A stretch of 64,000 nt of DNA, taken from NCBI RefSeq assembly GCF_027359355.1, contig NZ_CP114777.1, positions 1,612,001-1,676,000 of the forward strand, read 5' to 3'. Of this stretch, positions 40,449-47,236 are shown piece by piece; the stretch's first letter is position 1, and each line of letters starts with the position of its first letter. A program made the position numbers and the translations under genes. This DNA is from Prochlorococcus marinus str. MIT 1214. GTDB taxonomy: Bacteria > Cyanobacteriota > Cyanobacteriia > PCC-6307 > Cyanobiaceae. Below the pieces are notes generated by a model. That model worked only from the letters and a program-made list of their open reading frames with translations. It was not told the origin of the DNA and did not search any database.

Positions 40449-40997
40449 ATGATTGATAAAACCAATGAAGCTAATGAAATAGGCTCCATTCAAAAAATTT
40501 TTTTAGTTTTTCTCAGCCTTTTATTAGTTGTTTCATTGTTCCTCTTTCGCGATGGGTTTAAAGCTAATGTAATGCTTGACCAATTGGCTAAGAACTCACT
40601 TGAACCAGATATAGCTTTGTCAAATGGAAAACCTACTGTATTTGAATTTTATGCGGATTGGTGCGAAGCTTGCAAGGAAATGGCTCCAGATATGGTTAAT
40701 GCTGAAAAATTAAATTCAGATATGATAGATATAGTTTTGCTTAATGTTGATAATTCTAGGTGGTTTGATTTGATTGATAAATATGATGTTAACGGTATTC
40801 CTAAATTAATTTTTTTTGATGATAAAGGTGAATTTAAAGGATTTTCATTAGGAGTTAGAAAATACAATGAACTTAATGAAATCTTTCTTGCTTTAATTAA
40901 TAAATCTGAATTACCATCTTTTACTAACTTATCAAATTCAACTCAATTAATTTCTAAAAATAATATTAGATTAAAAGAACCCAGAGATCATGGTTAG
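40449..40997 (+). CDS. txlA: Membrane-anchored thioredoxin-like protein TxlA
   Basis: The 182-residue protein has one N-terminal membrane helix (IFLVFLSLLLVVSLFLF) followed by a thioredoxin domain with the active site WCEACK and the cis-proline turn GIPKL. Its relatives TxlA/HCF164 reduce lumenal targets in cytochrome b6f assembly and redox control. Its last four bases overlap the end of thyX on the opposite strand. Confidence 0.9.
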   Translation: MIDKTNEANEIGSIQKIFLVFLSLLLVVSLFLFRDGFKANVMLDQLAKNSLEPDIALSNGKPTVFEFYADWCEACKEMAPDMVNAEKLNSDMIDIVLLNVDNSRWFDLIDKYDVNGIPKLIFFDDKGEFKGFSLGVRKYNELNEIFLALINKSELPSFTNLSNSTQLISKNNIRLKEPRDHG

Positions 40998-41632
40998 TTT
41001 AGCCAATTCAAAGCGGATGAAACGACAGGATATTCCTTTGAAAAAATATTTTTACATTCTTTTGCAATATTCATATGCTCTTTTTGTGTTCCATGACCAG
41101 TTCTTAGATTGATGTAATGAATCCAGGATCGGCATGATCCTGTCATGTAAATTCTGGTTGGGGTAGCAAGTGGAAGTACAAATCTTGCACATTCTTTGGC
41201 GATTCCAGCTTCTAGCATCTCTTCATAAAGTTTTTTATTTTGATCAAATTGACTTTTGATTTTTTTGTTAAATGTATTAATAATTTGTTCCGATAAGTCT
41301 GAAATAGAATTTTGTCTATTTTTATTATCTTGCCTTCTTAATTCTGGTATGGGAATTTCTCCTAATTGTCTGCTGTCCGCATAGCGTTGCGAAAACTCTT
41401 GAAAAGTAAATGATCGATGTCTTAAAATTTGGGCAGCAATTCCTCGAGTAGTTTCTATTTGCAAAGTCATATAAGCTTGCTCAAATACGCTCCAATGTTC
41501 ATTCTTAATGCAATATGCAATTAATTTAGTAAAGTCATCATTGTCTTGATTCTTTGGATTGCTAACTCTGGCGATGTACGCCATGCTTTTTTCAGCGTCA
41601 GGTGTAGAAGTTATTAATTGAACACAACTCAT
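40994..41632 (-). CDS. thyX: Flavin-dependent thymidylate synthase
   Basis: Makes dTMP from dUMP using FAD and methylenetetrahydrofolate. The ThyX motif RHRSFTFQEFSQRY is intact, and SCRSWIHYINLR near residue 170 completes the active site. It is 212 residues long. It is the last gene of a tightly packed trio (BtuR-like, dcd, thyX), three bases after dcd. No classical thyA lies in the window. Confidence 0.96.
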   Translation of the reverse strand: MSCVQLITSTPDAEKSMAYIARVSNPKNQDNDDFTKLIAYCIKNEHWSVFEQAYMTLQIETTRGIAAQILRHRSFTFQEFSQRYADSRQLGEIPIPELRRQDNKNRQNSISDLSEQIINTFNKKIKSQFDQNKKLYEEMLEAGIAKECARFVLPLATPTRIYMTGSCRSWIHYINLRTGHGTQKEHMNIAKECKNIFSKEYPVVSSALNWLN

Positions 41633-41634
41633 TT

Positions 41635-42228
41635 TTAAACTTTTGCTAGGGTTACTCTTTCTTTTTGGTATTGATATTTGCCTTTTCTATCACTGTAAGT
41701 TGTTTCACAAGGATCTCCTTCAAAGAAAAGCAATTGGCAGATTCCTTCATCAGCATAAATCCTGCAATCTGCGCCAGAGCTATTACTGAATTCAAGGGTT
41801 AAATGACCTTCCCAGCTTGCTTCAGCAGGAGTCGTATTTACTATTATTCCTAAACGGGCGTAGGTGCTTTTCCCAAGGCAAATAACAGTAATATTTGGCG
41901 GTACTTTCATTTTTTCTAATGCAACACCAAGGCCGTAAGAATGGGCAGGCAAAATAAAATATTTACCATCCTCGTCTTCTTTTAAATCTGTAGGTTCTAA
42001 ATTGGCAGGATTAAATTTTTTCGGATTCATTACTGTTCCAGGGACATGCCTGAAGATCAAAAACTCTTTAGAGGAGAGACGCAAATCATATCCATATGAT
42101 GAACAACCAAAGCTTAAAACAGGAGATTTTTCTGACTCTGGCTCAAGATGTCTTATTAACTTTTCTTGAAAAGGTTCAAGCATTCCTAATGAAGCCTGTT
42201 CAGAAATCCAACGATCGTTTTTTAACAT
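41635..42228 (-). CDS. dcd: dCTP deaminase
   Basis: Deaminates dCTP to dUTP and so feeds dTMP synthesis by the neighbouring ThyX. The 197 residues show the trimeric dUTPase-like fold, with GKSTYARLGIIVNTTPAEASWEGHLTLEFSN (catalytic glutamate region) and EGICQLLFFEG. Whether it also hydrolyses dUTP cannot be decided from sequence. It begins directly where the BtuR-like gene ends. Confidence 0.93.
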   Translation of the reverse strand: MLKNDRWISEQASLGMLEPFQEKLIRHLEPESEKSPVLSFGCSSYGYDLRLSSKEFLIFRHVPGTVMNPKKFNPANLEPTDLKEDEDGKYFILPAHSYGLGVALEKMKVPPNITVICLGKSTYARLGIIVNTTPAEASWEGHLTLEFSNSSGADCRIYADEGICQLLFFEGDPCETTYSDRKGKYQYQKERVTLAKV

Positions 42229-42825
42229 TTAATTGCAGCGTAATTCAGTGATTTGATCAGCCATTTCAATTACTTTAGGAGGGATTGATGGTCCTGTAAG
42301 AATAATATCTGTGAATGATGGTCGATTATTTATCATTAGAATTAAATCATTTTCTTCAATGAAACCAAGGCTAATAGCCATTCCTATTTCATCAAGAACT
42401 ATTTTATCTATTTTTTTTTCGGTTAAACGCACGTTACAAAAATCCCAAAGGTCCTTGATAGCTTTTTCTTCATACTTTCTTTTCAAAGATAAGTGTTCTT
42501 CCGATATTTGCTCTGGTAAGCATGTTTCAATTGCTGGTCTTAGCCACTCAAGTCGCCCACAAAGATTTATTGCCCCATTTGGTCCTTGATTGACTCCACC
42601 TCTCAAGAATTGAGCTATTAAAACCTGGCTTCCCAACCCTGCAGATCTAAGTGCTTCACTTAGAACAATAGAAAAACTGCCTCTAAAAGTAGAAGTGTGG
42701 ATTTGAACTTGACCTTGTGTCGCAACTAGTTGTAAAGGCTTTCTAATGGGTATAGGCCTTAGAGAATTCTCTTTTGACGGCGATGAACCCCTCTGTTCAG
42801 CATTAATGCTAACTCGTGCATTCAT
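42229..42825 (-). CDS. BtuR/CobO-family protein with a degenerate P-loop
   Basis: The 198 residues align along most of their length with cob(I)alamin adenosyltransferases of the CobA/BtuR type: ALRSAGLGSQVLIAQFLRGG, IVLDEIGMAISLG (DE motif), NRPSFTDIILTG and EMADQITELR. In place of the ATP-binding GNGKGKTT, however, it reads STFRGSFS (about residues 45-52), so the Walker lysine is missing. Catalysis as a BtuR enzyme is therefore doubtful. It is divergent from ntcA and heads the trio with dcd and thyX. Confidence 0.8.
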   Translation of the reverse strand: MNARVSINAEQRGSSPSKENSLRPIPIRKPLQLVATQGQVQIHTSTFRGSFSIVLSEALRSAGLGSQVLIAQFLRGGVNQGPNGAINLCGRLEWLRPAIETCLPEQISEEHLSLKRKYEEKAIKDLWDFCNVRLTEKKIDKIVLDEIGMAISLGFIEENDLILMINNRPSFTDIILTGPSIPPKVIEMADQITELRCN

Positions 42826-43135
42826 CTCGATCTTATAAGAATGTCTTTAAGACAATCTAGCGGTATTAAATTTCTAATCAACCAACTCAACACTATCTGT
42901 GGTGTATAAAATGATAATTCTTGGTTGTCATAACAGTTGAAATCGCAAAAGTGATTCAAAGAAGAAAATGTATCTTTTAATACTTTTTGATAGCATTTTT
43001 AGCCTTTGAGGGTTAAAAGATAGAATTTATAAGTAACCATACGCTTGGTTTTAGGAACTTAGCTTCAAAAAAGTCGCCATGGCTACATATCGTTTTTTCT
43101 CAACTTATTAACCTTCTCTGAACATTAAATTAAAT
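42826..43135. other. BtuR-like/ntcA divergent intergenic region
   Basis: This 310-base gap holds no gene. It contains the promoters for both directions. The one element I can name is a perfect NtcA consensus at 42970-42983. A weaker match (GTATAAAATGATAA, 42904-42917) lies further upstream. Confidence 0.7.
42970..42983 (+). promoter_or_regulatory. NtcA-binding site upstream of ntcA
   Basis: GTATCTTTTAATAC matches the GTA-N8-TAC consensus exactly and lies 153 bases before the ntcA start. Autoregulation of ntcA through such a site is established in other cyanobacteria. A -10 element at the usual 22-23 base spacing is not obvious (TAGCCT is at 16), so the role in activation is uncertain. Confidence 0.65.
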
Positions 43136-43867
43136 ATGGTCACTTCTTATCGTGGCTTTACTCGTTTCAACCAACAAAGAAATAGCCAGATGGGTGGCAA
43201 TTCATCATCTTCTTTGCCACCCAACAAAACTCTCTTAGATGTAATTAAATCTTTGGAGGGTGTTTCTACTGAAGTTGTTGATAGGTCAAAGACCATTTTT
43301 TTTCCTGGCGACCCTGCTGAAAGGGTTTATTTAATAAGGCGTGGTGCAGTTCGATTGAGCAGGGTTTATGAAACAGGTGAAGAAATTACAGTTGCGTTAT
43401 TGAGAGAAAATAGTCTTTTTGGAGTTTTATCTTTATTGACTGGACATAGATCAGATCGTTTTTATCATGCTGTTGCTTTTACTCGAGTTGAACTAGTTTC
43501 TGCTCCGGCCACATCAGTAAGGAATGCAATTGAAGAAGATGCTTCTGTTGGTTTGCTTCTTTTACAAGGTTTATCAAGTCGAGTACTTCAAACTGAAACG
43601 ATGATTGAAACATTAACTCATAGAGATATGTCCTCCCGTCTTGCAAGCTTTTTGCTGGTTTTGTGTAGGGACTTTGGAGTGCCTGGCGAAAAAGGAGTAA
43701 CAATTGACTTAAGACTTTCTCATCAAGCTATTGCTGAAGCAATAGGTTCGACGAGAGTAACTATTACACGACTACTTGGTGAGTTGAAAAGCTCCTCATT
43801 ATTAGCAATAGATAGAAAAAAAATAACTATATTTGATCCAATAGCTTTAGCAAAAAGATTTAATTAA
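43136..43867 (+). CDS. ntcA: Global nitrogen regulator NtcA
   Basis: CRP-family transcription factor that responds to 2-oxoglutarate and activates nitrogen-assimilation genes. The 243 residues comprise a cyclic-nucleotide-like effector domain ([44 protein letters not shown]), a dimerisation helix ([26 protein letters not shown]), and a helix-turn-helix ([24 protein letters not shown]) identical in type to other NtcA proteins. The N-terminal 20 residues are a polar extension. Confidence 0.98.
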   Translation: MVTSYRGFTRFNQQRNSQMGGNSSSSLPPNKTLLDVIKSLEGVSTEVVDRSKTIFFPGDPAERVYLIRRGAVRLSRVYETGEEITVALLRENSLFGVLSLLTGHRSDRFYHAVAFTRVELVSAPATSVRNAIEEDASVGLLLLQGLSSRVLQTETMIETLTHRDMSSRLASFLLVLCRDFGVPGEKGVTIDLRLSHQAIAEAIGSTRVTITRLLGELKSSSLLAIDRKKITIFDPIALAKRFN

Positions 43868-43922
43868 AGTCCATTACATACTAAGGTTTAGGAGGTCTGA
43901 TTACTTATCCTTCTTTCTCTCT

Positions 43923-44849
43923 GTGACAGTCTGGCTTAAAATTCTTTTGTTATTAATCTTAGGTGGAATACTTTCTACTCTGGGAGATCGCTTGGGTACT
44001 AGAGTTGGCAAAGCGCGTTTAAGCATTTTTAAATTAAGACCAAAAAGTACAGCTGTTTTAATAACTGTTATTACAGGAAGTATTATTAGCGCTATTTCAT
44101 TCGCAACTATGGTTGCATTTGATAGGGATTTAAGGATTGGATTATTTCAATTAGAGGATATTCGAGAAAAGATTCTAGAGAGTGAAAAAGAATTAAGAAA
44201 ATTAGAAAAAAATCTATTTGCTTTTAGAAGTGGAAATGTAGTAATAAGTAGTGGGCAAACTTTAGTGACTAAAACTATTAGATTAAATAAAAATAGTGAT
44301 ACAAAAAAAATTATAGAGAGTATTTTGCAGCAAGCAAATTTTTATGCTTTTAATTTAGTAAAAACAAATCAATCTAAATATCGAAGAATACTATTAGTTC
44401 GTAAAGATGATATTGAGAAGCTTGAAAATAAAATAGCTGATAATAGAAGTTGGGTCGTTAGGATTAAATCAGCAGGGAATATACTTAGAGGTGAAAATTA
44501 TGTTTATGCATTTCCTGAAGTTACATTAAATAAAATCATTACGAAAAAAGGAGAAATTATTGCTCAAGAAAATATATCTTTATCAAATTCTGATTCTGAA
44601 TCAATCAGTAAGAAGATTAATCTTTTAATGGCTTCTACTTTGGCTGAGGTTAGGCGAAGAGGTTCATTAAGTTCTGAGTTAAAATTTAATCCTAATCAAA
44701 TTAACAATTTAGGAAAATATTTGATTAGTAAAAAAAATGAAGATTTTCAAATTATTGCTCGGTCTATTGATAGTAGTCAAAGTGCAGATAAAGTCTCGAT
44801 TTCATTGGAATTAAAATATTTAGAAAAATCTATAATAAATAAAAGTTAA
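43923..44849 (+). CDS. DUF3084 membrane-anchored protein
   Basis: A 308-residue protein conserved in cyanobacteria. Two N-terminal membrane helices (LKILLLLILGGILSTLG and AVLITVITGSIISAISFATMVAF) flank a basic loop. A predicted coiled coil follows (about 85-105, EKILESEKELRKLEKNL), then a soluble domain. I know no function for this family. The start is GTG. Its TAA stop abuts the ATG of the YqgF-like gene with no gap, so the two are translationally coupled. Confidence 0.8.
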   Translation: MTVWLKILLLLILGGILSTLGDRLGTRVGKARLSIFKLRPKSTAVLITVITGSIISAISFATMVAFDRDLRIGLFQLEDIREKILESEKELRKLEKNLFAFRSGNVVISSGQTLVTKTIRLNKNSDTKKIIESILQQANFYAFNLVKTNQSKYRRILLVRKDDIEKLENKIADNRSWVVRIKSAGNILRGENYVYAFPEVTLNKIITKKGEIIAQENISLSNSDSESISKKINLLMASTLAEVRRRGSLSSELKFNPNQINNLGKYLISKKNEDFQIIARSIDSSQSADKVSISLELKYLEKSIINKS

Positions 44850-45287
44850 ATGAGTTTATATATATCTATAGATCCAGGGATGAAAAAATGCGGTTTATTA
44901 TTGGCCGATATTAAATCCGGAAAAGTTCTTGAGGCAGGTATAGCTTCATTCAATAAATGTTCTGATTTGGTTTCGTTGTGGAATGAAGATTATCAAATTT
45001 GTAAGATAATAATTGGTGATGGAACTAATTGTAAGAATATAGTAAATCAATTAAAAAAAAATAAACTTACAAATATAAACTATGTTAATGAAAGAGGCTC
45101 AACATTAAGAGCAAGGTTTAGATATTGGGAGATTTGGCCTCCAAATTTTCTCATCCGTTGGATGCCGAAAGAAATTCTTTTCCCTCCTGAAAATCTTGAT
45201 GCAATTGTCGCGTTGATTTTATTAGAAGATTTTTTAAATTATACATTTGATTGGCCAGATAAAGTAAGCATTAAAATTTGGCTCTAA
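44850..45287 (+). CDS. YqgF/RuvX-like RNase H-fold protein
   Basis: The 145 residues start with YISIDPGMKKCGLLLAD, the first aspartate motif of the RuvC/YqgF fold, continue with KIIIGDGT, then NERGSTLRARFRYW, and end in ENLDAIVALILLEDFL, which carries the last conserved aspartate. YqgF proteins process the pre-16S rRNA end; this is a divergent, shorter relative. The role is inferred. Its 3' end overlaps the DUF3146 gene on the other strand by 17 bases. Confidence 0.7.
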   Translation: MSLYISIDPGMKKCGLLLADIKSGKVLEAGIASFNKCSDLVSLWNEDYQICKIIIGDGTNCKNIVNQLKKNKLTNINYVNERGSTLRARFRYWEIWPPNFLIRWMPKEILFPPENLDAIVALILLEDFLNYTFDWPDKVSIKIWL

Positions 45288-45528
45288 CTGTAAAAATATA
45301 ATCTCCACCAGATTCAAGTTTATAATCAGATTTTACTAAATATCTCTCTAATGCATCTTTTATCAGCGCCCTACCTAGTGGTGGTTCGACAAAAAGTTGT
45401 CCCTGGTTGAAGGCCCAAATAAAACTCCATTCAAAATTTCCCGCACGGACAATCCCCTCAACTTTTTTTTGATTAAAGCATTGCTTATGAATTTGCAGAT
45501 ATGCAGTAGTTGATGGTTTGTTATACAT
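45271..45528 (-). CDS. DUF3146-like small protein
   Basis: An 85-residue protein with no signal or membrane segment: TAYLQIHKQCFNQKKVEGIVRAGNFEWSFIW, then PPLGRALIKDALERYL. It resembles the cyanobacterial DUF3146 family, whose function is not known. It lies ten bases from pth on the same strand and overlaps the YqgF-like gene tail to tail. Confidence 0.7.
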   Translation of the reverse strand: MYNKPSTTAYLQIHKQCFNQKKVEGIVRAGNFEWSFIWAFNQGQLFVEPPLGRALIKDALERYLVKSDYKLESGGDYIFTVRAKF

Positions 45529-45538
45529 TTTCCTAAAG

Positions 45539-46150
45539 TTATTTATTGTCAGGTTTATAAGAATTTAGCCGAGTAGTTATCTTTTCCCAATTATTAGATG
45601 CGATTGATTCAATACAACTAATAATTTCCTCAATGATGAAATTTAATATGATAAATTCTTCATTTGTAAATCTTCCTAAAACGTGCGAAATAGTTTTAGA
45701 TTTTCTATCTTTTTGATCGTGACTTGGCGGGCCTATCCCAATCTTTAATCGCTTAAATTCATCAGTACCTAGATGGTTAATAATGCTTCTTAACCCATTA
45801 TGCCCTCCTGAGCTGCCTTTTGAGCGAACTCTTATTTTCCCCAGGGGAAGATCCATGTCATCTACCAAGACTATTAATTGATGATTTTCATAATTAAACC
45901 AATCTTTTGCTGATCTTACTGATTTTCCACTTTCATTCATATATGTGCTAGGCATTAAAAGCCTTGTTTTTTCGATACCTGTGCCGTATTCGCAGGTCCT
46001 ACCTAATAGTTTTTTGTTTTCAAGAAAACTACAATTATTTTTTCTTGCAATTTCCTCTAAAACCATAAATCCAACATTGTGCCGAGTTTTATTGTATTTA
46101 GCCCCAGGATTGCCTAAGCCAACTAATAATTTCAAGTCATCGGACAACAT
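45539..46150 (-). CDS. pth: Peptidyl-tRNA hydrolase
   Basis: Releases peptides from tRNAs that dropped off ribosomes. The 203 residues carry VGLGNPGAKYNKTRHNVGFMVLE (active-site His), MNESGKSV, VLVDDMDLPLGKIRVRSKGSSGGHNGLRSI (catalytic Asp) and FKRLKIGIGPP. It is downstream of tatA with a 61-base gap, in the usual cyanobacterial neighbourhood with psbH. Confidence 0.96.
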   Translation of the reverse strand: MLSDDLKLLVGLGNPGAKYNKTRHNVGFMVLEEIARKNNCSFLENKKLLGRTCEYGTGIEKTRLLMPSTYMNESGKSVRSAKDWFNYENHQLIVLVDDMDLPLGKIRVRSKGSSGGHNGLRSIINHLGTDEFKRLKIGIGPPSHDQKDRKSKTISHVLGRFTNEEFIILNFIIEEIISCIESIASNNWEKITTRLNSYKPDNK

Positions 46151-46211
46151 ACCAATTGGAAATAATCGTTGTTGATTCTAATTGTTTAATATCTAGATAG
46201 TTTTGGGGAGA

Positions 46212-46427
46212 TTAATTTTCTTTGTCCACAATGTTTTCGTTTGAAGACTCTTCTTCAGTCATGGCATTTTTTATTTCACGCTCAAATTCCGTAGAGGCGC
46301 TTTGCAGCCCTTTGAGGGTTTTTCCTATTGTTCGCCCAAGTTCAGGAAGACGTTTTGGACCGAAAATAACTAGTGCCAAACCAGCAATAACAGCTATTTC
46401 GGGTAAACCAACCCCAAAAATATTCAT
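46212..46427 (-). CDS. tatA: Sec-independent translocase protein TatA
   Basis: Single N-terminal membrane helix (LPEIAVIAGLALVIFGP) followed by the amphipathic helix motif FGPKRLPELGRTIGKTLKG and a charged tail, 71 residues in total. It forms the pore of the twin-arginine pathway in thylakoid and plasma membranes. Which of TatA, TatB and TatE functions it covers is not readable from this alone. It lies 33 bases after psbH. Confidence 0.93.
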   Translation of the reverse strand: MNIFGVGLPEIAVIAGLALVIFGPKRLPELGRTIGKTLKGLQSASTEFEREIKNAMTEEESSNENIVDKEN

Positions 46428-46460
46428 GGGCGAATCTCAACTTCTCAGAATTTAATCAAT

Positions 46461-46658
46461 TCAACCGTTCCAGTCGACAGAAAAACCTTGTAAAAGAAGT
46501 GATTGATTATAAATTTGGAGCATAATCACTAGAAAAACCAGTAGTAAAACTCCTATGAAAGCCATTACGGGGACTGCTCCCCAACCTGGGACAACTTTTC
46601 CTTGTCCAGAATTGCCAATGGATTTAAGCAAAGATCCAAGTGCTGTTTTTTGTCCCAT
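46461..46658 (-). CDS. psbH: Photosystem II protein PsbH
   Basis: A 65-residue single-span subunit of the photosystem II core, next to CP47. It starts [14 protein letters not shown], has the block [32 protein letters not shown] (membrane helix) and ends with [13 protein letters not shown], all typical of PsbH. It is transcribed towards tatA and pth. psbN, which normally stands on the opposite strand upstream of psbH, is not seen. Confidence 0.96.
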   Translation of the reverse strand: MGQKTALGSLLKSIGNSGQGKVVPGWGAVPVMAFIGVLLLVFLVIMLQIYNQSLLLQGFSVDWNG

Positions 46659-46700
46659 GTCGTTTCTCTTAGCTCAGATTTGTATAAGTCAAGATATTGT

Positions 46701-46997
46701 ATGAGAACTTGTCCAAAAGAAGAAGAGACTGTAGAAACTTGTGATGGAATGAACCAAAAAAATACGATATTTGATAATTTGGTATCAAATAAGTTAAAAA
46801 ACGAGAAAAATTACAAAAGAAAAAAGGAAATTAAAGATTTTAGGAATTCATATGAGAAAGAAAAATTGATCTTTCTATTTATTTCCCTTGCGATGATTGG
46901 CTTTTTGGGCTTGGACAACGAAAAAGAATTTTTTTCATTTCCAAAAGTCTGTAACACCTTTGGTTTTTTCATTGGAGTTATTGACTTCATAGGATAG
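46701..46997 (+). CDS. Candidate small membrane protein in the usual psbN position
   Basis: The frame is open from 46602; the first start outside psbH is the ATG at 46701, giving 98 residues. The N-terminal 50 are polar and Lys/Glu-rich with two cysteines. Two short hydrophobic stretches follow (LIFLFISLAMIGFLGL and FGFFIGVIDFIG). It bears no resemblance to PsbN (no FGPPSK block). There is no homologue I recognise, so it may be a real orphan or a chance frame. Confidence 0.35.
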   Translation: MRTCPKEEETVETCDGMNQKNTIFDNLVSNKLKNEKNYKRKKEIKDFRNSYEKEKLIFLFISLAMIGFLGLDNEKEFFSFPKVCNTFGFFIGVIDFIG

Positions 46998-47027
46998 GTT
47001 TAATCTCTATTTAGTTGGTTCGGATTC

Positions 47028-47156
47028 ATGCTTGCCCTCAAGATTTCCGTATATACGGTCGTCTTTTTCTTTGTCGGGATCTTTTTGTTTGGTTTCTTGG
47101 CAAGTGATCCAACAAGGACGCCCAATAGAAAGGATTTGGAAAGTCCTCAAGACTAG
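47028..47156 (+). CDS. psbI: Photosystem II protein PsbI
   Basis: A 42-residue gene reading [19 protein letters not shown] at its start, then [18 protein letters not shown]. PsbI is a single-helix subunit bound to D1 in the reaction centre. The sequence MLxLKIxVYTVVxFFVxxFxFGFLxxDPxRxP is the PsbI pattern; the C-terminal tail is a few residues longer than in most cyanobacteria. It lies opposite psbH and upstream of the OstA-like gene. Confidence 0.95.
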   Translation: MLALKISVYTVVFFFVGIFLFGFLASDPTRTPNRKDLESPQD

Positions 47157-47236
47157 AAATGACACGCTAATTACTGGTCTAAACAAGCTCCTGTAGTTAT
47201 TTTATTAGGTATTATCTTTTCGTCGGCTTAATTCAT

